This document shows positions 1-7,823 of a stretch of 64,000 bases of DNA, one piece after another. Under the pieces are notes generated by a model. That model was not told the origin of the DNA. It ran no database searches and was given only the letters and a program-made list of their open reading frames with translations. The DNA comes from Alitabrizicola rongguiensis. GTDB lineage: Bacteria > Pseudomonadota > Alphaproteobacteria > Rhodobacterales > Rhodobacteraceae. The stretch is from NCBI RefSeq assembly GCF_021491355.1, contig NZ_JAKENF010000001.1:1116001-1180000 (forward strand), in the 5' to 3' direction. Each line of letters starts with the position of its first letter. The first letter of the stretch is position 1. The position numbers were made by a program, and so were the translations under genes.

Positions 1-720
1 GGATACAAGTCGCGCATCTCCTATGCCGATGCCGAGTATTTCAACCTCAACGCCAAGGACGCCCGGATCGCCCATACCGAGCGGGACGTGCCCTATCCGA
101 CGATCGAACAGTGCCGCCATGCCTTCAACCTGATGCCGGTGACGACCGAGATCGAGCGGCGGAACAAAGCCATCTTCGCTTTCCTCATGCTGACCGGGGC
201 GCGGGACGGGGCCATCGCCTCGCTGCGGCTCAAGCGCATCGACCTCGACCAGGCCTGCGTCTACCAGGATGCCCGCGATGTGAAGACCAAGGCGTCCAAG
301 ACCTTCACCACCTGGTTCTTCCCGGTCGGGCAGGACTATGTCGACTGCTTCGCCGACTGGGTCGGCCACCTGCGCCGTGACCTGCTGTTCGGCAACGAAG
401 ACGCGCTGTTCCCCAAGCCGCTGCTCAAGCAGAAGGACGGCGCCTTCGCCGTCGTAGGCCTGTCGCGCGAGACCTACAGCGATGCCTCGGCGATCCGCGA
501 GGTCATCAAGGGGGCCTTCGTCAATGCCGGCTTGCCGGCCTTCGCGCCGCACAGCTTTCGCAAGACGCTGGTCAAGCATGGCGACCAGATCTGCAAGACC
601 CGCGAGCAGTTCAAGGCCTGGTCGCAGAACCTCGGGCATGAAAGCGTCGTCACCACGATCAGCGCCTATTGCCCGGTGTCGAACGACCGACAGGCCGAAC
701 TGATCCGGGCCTTGGGCTGA
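1..720 (+). CDS. Tyrosine site-specific recombinase (5' end outside window)
   Basis: The reading frame is open from base 1, so the N-terminus lies upstream of the window and the GTG at 88 need not be a start. The visible part is the catalytic domain of a phage-type integrase that cuts and rejoins DNA through a covalent phosphotyrosine. The motifs appear in order: TGARDGAIASL with the first catalytic Arg, HSFRKTLVKHG as the His-x-x-Arg box, LGHES, and SAYCPVS with the probable nucleophilic Tyr close to the C-terminus. The stop faces the stop of the second recombinase 74 bases away. The N-terminal DNA-binding part cannot be judged. Its target is unknown; it may belong to a different or older element than its neighbour. 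Confidence 0.8.
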   Translation, partial: GYKSRISYADAEYFNLNAKDARIAHTERDVPYPTIEQCRHAFNLMPVTTEIERRNKAIFAFLMLTGARDGAIASLRLKRIDLDQACVYQDARDVKTKASKTFTTWFFPVGQDYVDCFADWVGHLRRDLLFGNEDALFPKPLLKQKDGAFAVVGLSRETYSDASAIREVIKGAFVNAGLPAFAPHSFRKTLVKHGDQICKTREQFKAWSQNLGHESVVTTISAYCPVSNDRQAELIRALG

Positions 721-793
721 GGCAATCGCGGGCGAGGGGGCGAGAGGCCGCTTCGGTTGGCATCTGCATCCAACCGCTACCGCATCTCGTGCC

Positions 794-2014
794 CTAGACG
801 CGTCTGAGTTCGATCACCTTTGACTCGGACCCGGTCACGAAGTTTGCCCAACGGATCATCAGAAGGCGGCGCTGGTCGAGCAGATCGGACCGGGCATAGC
901 TGCGCTCGACCTCACTGCCGACGATATGGCCCAGTGCTGTTTCGGCAACATCGTAGCTGGCGGTCTGTTGGTCTTGCACCCAGGTCCGGAACGAGGTGCG
1001 GAACCCGTGCGGCCGACCGGGTTCACCAAGGGTGGTCAGGGCCTTCTCAAGCGCATTGGCGGTGATACCACCCCACTTGTCGGTCCGCTTCCTTGCCGGA
1101 AACAGAAAGCCGTCCACAGCCACCGCCTTGGCCATCTCGATCACCTCAAGAGCCGCAGTGCTTAGCGGCACCCGGAAGTCGCTAACATGGCCTTCGCGGC
1201 CCTTGATCCGATCGGCGGGCACGGTCCAGACGTCGCCTTCGATCTCTTCGACCCGGGCGCCGCGGGCGGCATCACCCCGCACGGCAGTCAGGATGATGAG
1301 ACGCAGACAGAGATGTGAGGCGGTGTGGGATTCACACAGACGGGCGTAGAGGTCGGGGACGTCCTGCCACGCGGTTGACGCGATATGCTTGTGCTTCCGC
1401 TTCGGCCGCTTGCCAAGCAGTTGCCGGGCAATGTCGACGATGAACGGGTCGATCGGATAGCGGGCGAGGCGCCCCAACTCAAAGGCCATGCGCAACCGGG
1501 TCGAGGCCTTGCGCGCTGTCTCGGGCTTCGCGAACCAGATCGGCGCCAGCACATCGCGGATGTCGGCCTGATCCAGGCTTCCGACTCTTCGTTTGCCGAT
1601 CTTCGGCAGGATGTGGACGCGAAGTGGCGATAGCCAGCGCCCGCGCTTTCCCTCGTCGCGCAAAGTGGGTCTCAGGCTCTCGAAGGCCATATTGACCAGT
1701 TCTTCAACCGTCGGCCCTTTGTCGAGCGCCGCCGCCGCCTCAGCTTCAACGCGGCGCTGCCGTTCGGTAATGGGATCAAGGCCGCCCTGCAGTACCGCAG
1801 CCCATTTGTCGCGTTCCTGGCGCGCGGCCGCCAGCGACACTTGTGGGAAGGACCCCAGCCCCATGTCCCTGCGACGGCCCGCGATCGAGTAGCGATAGGT
1901 CCATTTGCCACCGTCCGCCCTCTTGTCGAGAAAGAGGCCACCGCCGTCTTGCACCACCCCCTCAGCTGCCGATCTGAGCTGCATCGCCGTCAGCTTGTTC
2001 TTGCCACGAACCAT
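794..2014 (-). CDS. P4-type tyrosine integrase
   Basis: Tyrosine recombinase of about 406 residues, the usual size for P4-family island integrases. The first third resembles the DUF4102 arm-type DNA-binding domain (DGGGLFLDKR, KWTYRYS, MGLGSFPQVSLAAAR). A core-binding region and the catalytic domain follow: LTAVRGDAARGAR with the first Arg where the family usually has TGxRxxE, HGFRTSFRTW as His-x-x-Arg, LGH, and VERSYARSD with the Tyr. I chose the ATG at 2014 (MVRGKNK) because family members begin just before the DUF4102 domain; an in-frame start at 2068 would add 18 Trp-rich residues. The gene reads away from the tRNA-like att copy, whose edge is about 135 bases upstream. That placement suggests it is the integrase of this element. 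Confidence 0.88.
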   Translation of the reverse strand: MVRGKNKLTAMQLRSAAEGVVQDGGGLFLDKRADGGKWTYRYSIAGRRRDMGLGSFPQVSLAAARQERDKWAAVLQGGLDPITERQRRVEAEAAAALDKGPTVEELVNMAFESLRPTLRDEGKRGRWLSPLRVHILPKIGKRRVGSLDQADIRDVLAPIWFAKPETARKASTRLRMAFELGRLARYPIDPFIVDIARQLLGKRPKRKHKHIASTAWQDVPDLYARLCESHTASHLCLRLIILTAVRGDAARGARVEEIEGDVWTVPADRIKGREGHVSDFRVPLSTAALEVIEMAKAVAVDGFLFPARKRTDKWGGITANALEKALTTLGEPGRPHGFRTSFRTWVQDQQTASYDVAETALGHIVGSEVERSYARSDLLDQRRLLMIRWANFVTGSESKVIELRRV

Positions 2015-2149
2015 GCACCAGCCCCACATCCAGCCCCACAATTGGCACTGGATTACCACGGATTTCATCGGACAACTACGGACAAGTCATAGATATACTA
2101 TTGCTACTTATCAAATAAAACGGACAAAGTTGGATACGGGTAGACAATA

Positions 2150-2173
2150 GTTCGAGTCCCTTCACCGGCACCA
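2150..2173 (+). repeat. tRNA 3'-end fragment, putative attR
   Basis: These 24 bases begin GTTCGAGTCCC and end CCGGCACCA. They match the T-loop, the 3' side of the T-stem, the acceptor 3' strand and the CCA of a tRNA whose acceptor would start GCCGGTG, probably a tRNA-Leu. Upstream, 2146-2149 cannot complete the T-stem, and no anticodon or D arm is present, so this is not a functional tRNA. The surrounding 2015-2378 stretch has no gene. It holds the AT-rich integrase promoter region, this fragment and two terminators. Confidence 0.7.
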
Positions 2174-2185
2174 CTATCCAAAAAA

Positions 2186-2225
2186 GAACCCCCGCAATCC
2201 TAATGGGTTGCGGGGGGTTCTTTTT
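2186..2225 (+). terminator. Intrinsic terminator, probably of the disrupted tRNA locus
   Basis: A GC-rich stem (2186-2197 with 2208-2220, one bulged G) is followed by five or more Ts. It begins 12 bases after the tRNA-like CCA, where the terminator of the original tRNA gene would be expected. Confidence 0.75.
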
Positions 2226-2325
2226 GGTTGATCCCCCTTTTTGCGCCCTGAATTCTCACAACGACCAATCAAGCGGCCCCAACCGGAAGCGGTGCGTTGC
2301 TCAGGCAACAATTGGTCTTGCGAAC

Positions 2326-2359
2326 AAAGAAAGCCGCGCAGCCCGGCTGGCCGCGCGGC
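2326..2359 (-). terminator. Intrinsic terminator of the efe operon
   Basis: Read on the minus strand, GCCGCGC (2359-2353) pairs with GCGCGGC (2339-2333), followed by TTTCTTT. It lies 20 bases past the stop of the last efe gene. Confidence 0.65.
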
Positions 2360-2378
2360 GTCGTGACCTTGCAAGGCT

Positions 2379-3188
2379 TCAGTCGAGTCCGAGCTTCCCG
2401 CGCAGGGTAGAGAGGTCCTCGGCCAGGGCATTGACGGCGGCAGCCAGCTTGACGCGGTCCTGTTCGGTCAGCTTGTCGTAAGTGACGTAACCTTCGCCTT
2501 CTTCATACTTCGCCAATGTCGTGTCGATGACGGCGAAATTGGCGTCGACCTGCCGGACAAAGGCGGGATCCTGATCGGCGATAAGCGGCTTGACGAGTTC
2601 GACGATCTTCTGCGAGCCGTCAAAGTTGCCCTTGAAATCCCACAGGTCCGTGTGGCTGTAGCGATCTTCCTCGCCGGAGATCTTGGTGGCCGCCACCTCT
2701 TCCATCAGTACGGCGGCACCGCCCACCACAACTTCGGGCGGGAAGGGCAGGCTCTCGATCCGGCCCTGCAGGTCCTGCACATTGGCCAGAAGCTGATCGG
2801 CAACAGGGGTCAGCCCTTCAGTCGAGTTATGCTCCCACAGACCGTATTCGATCCGGTGAAAGCCGGGGAAGTCGGGGTCTGCCTCTGCCTTCTCGTAGTC
2901 ATCCGCGCGGCTGTCGATCGCGACGTCAAGGTCGGAAAACAGCTCTGCAATCGGTTCGATCATCTCGTAGTGCTGTCGGGTGGGAGCGAATAGCGCCTTG
3001 GCCTTTTCCACGTCGCCTGAATTGACGGCGGCGACGAAGGCCTCGGTGTCCTCGACGAGCAGGTCAGTCTGCTCCGAGACGAAAAGCTTGTATTCGCTGA
3101 CTGGTCCGACAAGGTCGAGCGTTTCGGCTGCTTGGGATCCAGTTGCGGCAAGAAGGCCGGCAACTGCCGTAAGGGCAAACATGCGCAT
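2379..3188 (-). CDS. efeM: EfeM-like imelysin-family periplasmic iron protein
   Basis: A 269-residue protein with an N-terminal signal peptide (MRMFALTAVAGLLAATGSQA, probable cleavage before AETL) and one imelysin/peptidase M75 domain over most of the rest. The GxHxxE signature of the EfeO/EfeM family is visible as GFHRIEYGLW near residue 110. Unlike EfeO it lacks a cupredoxin domain, which is the EfeM arrangement. It probably binds or passes iron in the periplasm for the EfeU permease. It is the last gene of efeU-efeO-efeB-efeM, 24 bases after efeB, with AGGAG six bases before the ATG. The assignment to the family is firm; the exact role beside a full-length EfeO is inferred. Confidence 0.87.
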   Translation of the reverse strand: MRMFALTAVAGLLAATGSQAAETLDLVGPVSEYKLFVSEQTDLLVEDTEAFVAAVNSGDVEKAKALFAPTRQHYEMIEPIAELFSDLDVAIDSRADDYEKAEADPDFPGFHRIEYGLWEHNSTEGLTPVADQLLANVQDLQGRIESLPFPPEVVVGGAAVLMEEVAATKISGEEDRYSHTDLWDFKGNFDGSQKIVELVKPLIADQDPAFVRQVDANFAVIDTTLAKYEEGEGYVTYDKLTEQDRVKLAAAVNALAEDLSTLRGKLGLD

Positions 3189-3212
3189 GAAGACTCCTGA
3201 GATTTCGCGGCC

Positions 3213-4550
3213 CTAGTTCTGGGCCTGGCTGGTGGAAAGGCCCGACTGGCTGGAGTCCTGGCTTGTCGGGGAAAGTGCGGCGATCAGCGTCCGGCCGAGA
3301 AAATCATCTCCGCCCTCGGCAAAGCCCGGCAGGGCAAAGAAATAGCCACCGCCGACTGGCTTGATGTACTCCTCCAGCGGCTCGCCATCGAGGCGGCGCT
3401 GGACGGTGATGAATCCCTTCTCGATGTCGGCCTGCCAGCAGATGAACAGAAGCCCCTGGTCAAGCTGGCCGTTCTTCAGCACGCCGTTCACATAGTTGAA
3501 CGGCCGTCTCAGGATCAGGTTCGCCTTCGAGGCAGGAGTGCGCGGATTGGCCATGCGGATATGGCTATCGAGCGGTGTAACCTTGCCGTGCGGGTCGGCG
3601 GCAAAGTCAGGCGCCATGGCTTCCGTGCCATGAGGATGATCGAGCGGCGCCCCGGTGATCTTGGTACGACCGAAGATTCGCTCCTGCTCCAGAAGGGGCG
3701 TGCGATCCCATCGCTCCACATTGTTGCGGATGATGCGGACGGCCATGTAGCTGCCGCCCGTCGCCCAATCGGGTTCATCATTTGCAGGCCCGACCCACAC
3801 CACCGTGTCCATCAGCGATGCATCTGCGCTGTCCGGGTTGGCAGAGCCATCGCGAAATCCGAGGAGATTGCGCGCGCTTTCCGGTGGGGCGCCGGGCGGT
3901 GGCGAGATGACGGGCACGTTGCCCGCCTGGGCCCATTTCAGAACCAGTTGGTCGGGGATCGACTTCACGATGTCCCGCAGGGCGTGGATCACCGTGTCCT
4001 GCGTGTTGGCGCAGAGCTGTATGACCAGATCGCCGTGGCAAAGATCGGCGATCAGTGCGTCGTTGCGGAATTGTGCCATTCGGACCAGCGCCCGAGGCTT
4101 GGCCGGCTGCAGCCAGGGCCGATCCTCGAAAAGCGACGCCCCAAGGCCGACAGTGACCGTCAGCGCATCGGGGGTCAGCACGGGGCCCAGAATGCCGCTA
4201 TCGCTCGGCGGGAGTTTTGGGTCCAGTTCGGGCACCGGGCCGCCTTTCGTCAGCACGATGATCCGATCGGTCAGCCGACGGAACAGCCGTTCGAGATCGG
4301 CAGGGTTGTCGGCCAGCACGTGGAATGAGGCGATCATGCCGTTGGCAGGGCGAGGAGTGGTGATGCCTGCCTGATGCGGACCGTAAGGCTGTATCCGGTC
4401 GGAGAGCCGGGCGGCATCCTCGATCGGAGCGTCGGCCGCATGGCGCGTTTCGGCCTCGGTCGAGGCAAAGACGAGGCGTGGCGCGGTTGCAAGCGCGGCA
4501 GCGCCAAGGAACAGGCCGCGGCGCGACGTGCGAAGGTGATCGTTGGTCAT
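3213..4550 (-). CDS. efeB: EfeB, Tat-exported DyP-type heme peroxidase
   Basis: A 445-residue deferrochelatase/peroxidase. The chosen ATG at 4550 gives a Tat signal peptide with twin arginines (TSRRGLFLGAAAL) and sits 4 bases after the efeO stop with GGAG upstream; the 44 codons before it overlap efeO. The DyP signature GFRDG (GFRDGSANPD) carries the distal Asp, and SHIRMANPR near the C-terminus holds the likely proximal heme His. In EfeUOB systems EfeB acts in the periplasm, either oxidising ferrous iron or releasing iron from heme for uptake. No key residue appears to be missing. Confidence 0.92.
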   Translation of the reverse strand: MTNDHLRTSRRGLFLGAAALATAPRLVFASTEAETRHAADAPIEDAARLSDRIQPYGPHQAGITTPRPANGMIASFHVLADNPADLERLFRRLTDRIIVLTKGGPVPELDPKLPPSDSGILGPVLTPDALTVTVGLGASLFEDRPWLQPAKPRALVRMAQFRNDALIADLCHGDLVIQLCANTQDTVIHALRDIVKSIPDQLVLKWAQAGNVPVISPPPGAPPESARNLLGFRDGSANPDSADASLMDTVVWVGPANDEPDWATGGSYMAVRIIRNNVERWDRTPLLEQERIFGRTKITGAPLDHPHGTEAMAPDFAADPHGKVTPLDSHIRMANPRTPASKANLILRRPFNYVNGVLKNGQLDQGLLFICWQADIEKGFITVQRRLDGEPLEEYIKPVGGGYFFALPGFAEGGDDFLGRTLIAALSPTSQDSSQSGLSTSQAQN

Positions 4551-4554
4551 CCTG

Positions 4555-5736
4555 CTACTCCAGGCCGATTGCTGGGTTGAGGGCTGCAATGGCTGTTGAA
4601 AGCGTCTCGAAACTGGCGGAAATGGCCTTGCGACCGCTTGAATCCACCTCGGTGAATGAGGGATAGGCACCGCCGACCGCAAAGCTTGCCAGCGTGGCCT
4701 GTGTTGCCTCGATCGCCTGATGAAGTGCCGCAGAGGTCACGGGGTCGGCTGCCGCGACGAATGGATCGACCAGCATCGCGGACTTCGTGATGCCATCGAG
4801 ATCGGCCGCGAATTCGGCAAGGTCGGTCTGGCTGTAGGGGGTCTGCCCGCCCGCGGCCTGATCCGCGACGCGTCGCGCCAGATCGGCCGCATTGGCCGAA
4901 AGGTCGGCCGGAGAAACCTCCAGCGCCTTGATCCGCGCCTGCAGGTCAACTGCGTCTGCTGCCAGCGCTAGCGCCACTGGCGCAAGGCCGTCGGTCGAGT
5001 TCTGCGACCAAAGGCCATATTCGATCCGGTGGAAGCCGGTAAAGGCAGGGTCCGACTCCTGTCCTTGCAGATAGATCGCAAGTGGGTCCATCCGGTTGAC
5101 AAGGTCGCCCATGCGGCCAGCAACCGGTGCCATCTGCCTCCACGGTTCCCGCGCCTCGATCCACGCCGCCCGCGCACCGTCAAGATCGTTTGCGGCGATT
5201 CGGTCGGACAGGGAAGCGGTCGCCTTAACCAGGCTGGACGCCCTGCGGCTGAGATAGACCCGATACTCGGCGAGTGGCCCGACGAACGCGCGCAGTTCCG
5301 GCGCGGTAATGGCCGCCTCAGACTCCGCGGTCGGTGTGACGGTCAGCGTTCCGCGGGGGTTCGAAAGCAATCCGCAGGTGATGTCGTAGGTCCCGGGCTT
5401 CAGCCGTTCCGTAAGGGTCGAGTTCAGGCCGGGCGCGATGTTCTCGCGTTCTGCAACAACCAATACGCCATCAAGGATCTCCCATTCGAGAACACGGTTC
5501 GAGGCGTTCTGGATCCGGAAGGTCGACTTGCCGGCAGGCACCGTCAGGGTCATTGGATCGCAGGCTGCGTCCGTGATCGTCACAGTGATCTCGCCTTCGA
5601 TGCTTTCCGGCACAGCGTGGCTGGCCGCCCACCAGACAGCCCCTGCCCCGAGGACAACGAGCGCGGCAGACCCGATGAGCGCCAGCCGTGCGGCACGGCG
5701 TGAAAGCGGCGGGGTCTGGGATTCGCTGGCGGTCAT
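4555..5736 (-). CDS. efeO: EfeO, cupredoxin-imelysin iron-uptake protein
   Basis: A 393-residue two-domain protein. Residues 17-38 form one hydrophobic segment (LALIGSAALVVLGAGAVWW) that could anchor it in the inner membrane or act as an uncleaved signal. Residues 47-133 look like the EfeO cupredoxin, with Cys in DAACDP and DITCGLL. Residues 145-390 are the imelysin/M75 domain with GFHRIEYGLW near 235. EfeO is thought to bind periplasmic iron and deliver it to EfeU. Its ATG overlaps the efeU stop by four bases (ATGA), so the two are translationally coupled. There is no lipobox Cys. Confidence 0.92.
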   Translation of the reverse strand: MTASESQTPPLSRRAARLALIGSAALVVLGAGAVWWAASHAVPESIEGEITVTITDAACDPMTLTVPAGKSTFRIQNASNRVLEWEILDGVLVVAERENIAPGLNSTLTERLKPGTYDITCGLLSNPRGTLTVTPTAESEAAITAPELRAFVGPLAEYRVYLSRRASSLVKATASLSDRIAANDLDGARAAWIEAREPWRQMAPVAGRMGDLVNRMDPLAIYLQGQESDPAFTGFHRIEYGLWSQNSTDGLAPVALALAADAVDLQARIKALEVSPADLSANAADLARRVADQAAGGQTPYSQTDLAEFAADLDGITKSAMLVDPFVAAADPVTSAALHQAIEATQATLASFAVGGAYPSFTEVDSSGRKAISASFETLSTAIAALNPAIGLE

Positions 5737-6575
5737 GACCGCGCCTCCTGCCCGGCGGCCCGGGGCGATACGGGTTGAAGGAAGAACCAGAGCGTCACGC
5801 CAAAGGTCAACACCCAGACCAGAACTTCACCCAGGACGGGCGCATCGTGATAGCCGAACAGCCCGCTCAGGATCGTTCCGGTCACAGAGGTGATCGGCAG
5901 GGTGCGGGTCAGGTCCCAGACCGGTTGTTGCAGCAGGTTCCAGACGCCGGCCTCGTGCAGGCTCCGCAGCACGCCAGAGGCAAGACCGGCGGCCACAAGG
6001 ATGATCACCACGCCGGTCCAGCGGAAGAAGAGCCGCAGATCCAGCCGAAGCCCGCCGCGGAAGATCGCGACACCAAGCGCTGCCGCTACGGCCAGACCTA
6101 GAAGTGCCCCGATCAGGGCCTCCGGCCCAGGGCTTTGCTGGAACAGCGCAACAAGGAAGAACACTGATTCCAGACCTTCGCGCGCCACCGCGAAGAAACT
6201 CAGGCCGATCAGTGCCCATGCCGGTCCACGCGCATCGGCCAGCGCCTTGTCAATGTCGTGTTCCATTGTCTTGCGGATCGAACGCGCGGCCTTGCGCATC
6301 CAGAAGATCATCGAGATCAGGATGACCACCGCGGCAGCACCGACTATCGCCTCGAAGAGTTCCTGGGTGCGTTGCGGAAACTGCGCTCCGACCACCAGCA
6401 CCGCTGCCCCGGCAAAGAGCGAAATTGCGATTGCAAGAAGCACCCCGATCCACACCGCGGGAAGCCAGTCAGACCGGCCCGTCCGGGCAAGGTAGCTGGC
6501 AATGATCCCGACGATCAGCGCAGCCTCAAGCCCTTCGCGAAGCATGACAAGAAACGCGGATAGCATGGCGCCCAT
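5733..6575 (-). CDS. efeU: EfeU, FTR1-family ferrous/ferric iron permease
   Basis: An integral membrane iron permease of about 280 residues with seven predicted hydrophobic segments. Both REGLE iron-binding motifs of the FTR1/OFeT family are present, one in the first helix (MLREGLEA) and one later (VAREGLES). I start at the ATG at 6575 (MGAMLSAFL). The longer frame would add 36 polar residues, and the ATG at 6566 is an equally possible start. It is the first gene of the efe operon; a promoter should lie in 6576-6727, but I could not recognise a Fur, Irr or RirA box there. Confidence 0.92.
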   Translation of the reverse strand: MGAMLSAFLVMLREGLEAALIVGIIASYLARTGRSDWLPAVWIGVLLAIAISLFAGAAVLVVGAQFPQRTQELFEAIVGAAAVVILISMIFWMRKAARSIRKTMEHDIDKALADARGPAWALIGLSFFAVAREGLESVFFLVALFQQSPGPEALIGALLGLAVAAALGVAIFRGGLRLDLRLFFRWTGVVIILVAAGLASGVLRSLHEAGVWNLLQQPVWDLTRTLPITSVTGTILSGLFGYHDAPVLGEVLVWVLTFGVTLWFFLQPVSPRAAGQEARS

Positions 6576-6727
6576 ATCCCGACAAAAAGAATCGGAAAAA
6601 GTCCTACTAACTGGAGCGCAGCATCGCAAGCCTGTTTTTTCTGGCGGGAAACATATGGTTCTGACCAAGGCGTGATTGGCCAAAGCCGCACCAGTGCGGG
6701 CTCAACGAACATTTCAGGTGACGTGGA

Positions 6728-7735
6728 TCAGCTTGCCAGTCGTTCGCGCAGCTCGCGCGGAGGCGCACCCATCCAGCGCCGGACCGCCCGGGTCAGGCAG
6801 GATTGGCCGGCATAACCAAGGCCGGCAGCAAGGTCCGACAGGCTGCCATCGCCGCTGGCCAGGGCGGAAATCGCCGCGTTGCGACGAACTTCGTCGAGAA
6901 GCGCGGAAAAGCTTGTTCCGCTGGCTTCGAGCCGCCGCTGCATTGTGCGCTGGCTCATCCCGGACATTTCGGCGAGCCGGCCGACGGTCGGGGTTTCGTC
7001 CGCCAGCATATCTCCGATGAGCAGCATGGCAGAGGACCGGAAATCAAGCTCTTCCCGAAGCGGCAGCCATACCCCCCGTTCCTGCGCCATTGAGGGATGG
7101 CGCAGAAGCAAACAGTCGGCAATGCCGGGCTCGATCTTCACGTCAAGAGTCGAACTCGTGGCAATCTCGATCGGGCAGTCGAACCATGGCCGGATGGCAT
7201 CCACGCTGCCCCTTGCGTCGGTTGGCACCCTGATTCTGGCAATGTGGCGCCCGGGAAAGCCGGTCGCCCGGCAAATGCTTGCGACCATTCCGAGGTTATA
7301 CTGATGCGTAAGATGCGCCGCGTCTTTGTCAAAGGACTCTGGCAAACGGAACCGGACGGTTGGCGCATCGGGGTGCGAGTCGATGCTGATCCGTTGATGC
7401 GTACAGAATCGCGGTGAGGCGAGCGACACCAAGGTTAGCAGGTCGCGTGGTGTCTTTGCGGCAACCGCGAGCTGTCCGAGCCTGCCAAGTTCCCAGAAGC
7501 TGTCGCTACTGATCACGCGCAGCCCAAGGTCCGATGCCCCTTCCGCACGCGCTACCCGATGCAGAAACGACAAAGCGGCGAGCATCGCCACTGGCCGCTC
7601 TGTTTGGTCAAGATCGACCCGCCCAAGCCCAACTCCCGACAGATAGCGATCGGCAGAACCGCCATTGGCTTCGATCCATGCGGTAACCGGCCGGATGGAG
7701 CCAGTCCGGATCAGTGGAATACTGCTGGAAACCAA
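6728..7735 (-). CDS. AraC-family transcriptional regulator (OruR-like)
   Basis: A 335-residue regulator. The N-terminal two thirds match the arabinose-binding-like ligand/dimerisation domain of the OruR/ArgR-type AraC proteins. The C-terminal 100 residues hold the paired helix-turn-helix (VGRLAEMSGMSQRTMQRRL and the second helix around LAAGLGYAGQSCLTRAVRRW, ending PPRELR). The start at 7735 is TTG, with GGGGGC six bases upstream. It lies upstream of efeU in the same direction, 150 bases away, so it could regulate the efe operon or the decayed gene behind it; neither is shown by sequence. The ligand is unknown. Confidence 0.87.
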   Translation of the reverse strand: MVSSSIPLIRTGSIRPVTAWIEANGGSADRYLSGVGLGRVDLDQTERPVAMLAALSFLHRVARAEGASDLGLRVISSDSFWELGRLGQLAVAAKTPRDLLTLVSLASPRFCTHQRISIDSHPDAPTVRFRLPESFDKDAAHLTHQYNLGMVASICRATGFPGRHIARIRVPTDARGSVDAIRPWFDCPIEIATSSTLDVKIEPGIADCLLLRHPSMAQERGVWLPLREELDFRSSAMLLIGDMLADETPTVGRLAEMSGMSQRTMQRRLEASGTSFSALLDEVRRNAAISALASGDGSLSDLAAGLGYAGQSCLTRAVRRWMGAPPRELRERLAS

Positions 7736-7823
7736 GAAACGCCCCCAAACAAACTAACTGCATAATTCCGCGCGAGAGCTTTCGACGGAGAAGGCAGGGT
7801 TGTAAAGGTGGCCGAACTCAGAT

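Larger units (their letters stand above)
1..2173. mobile_element. Right end of a tRNA-integrated genomic element
   Basis: The segment carries two tyrosine recombinase genes facing each other. It ends exactly at a 24-base copy of a tRNA 3' end (2150-2173) that has no matching tRNA 5' half beside it. Elements that integrate into the 3' end of a tRNA gene leave such a partial copy at one junction, and an integrase near the junction fits. The chromosome appears to resume at 2174 with an intrinsic terminator that probably belonged to the original tRNA gene. The left end and the intact tRNA lie outside the window, so the size and cargo of the element are unknown. The boundary on the right is well supported; that the element extends leftward is inferred from the side on which the recombinases lie. 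Confidence 0.65.

Noticed and set aside
2101-2173. A complete tRNA gene ending at the CCA at 2173
   Set aside because: Only the T-loop and the 3' acceptor half match. The T-stem 5' side, anticodon and D arms and the acceptor 5' strand are missing, so it is a fragment.
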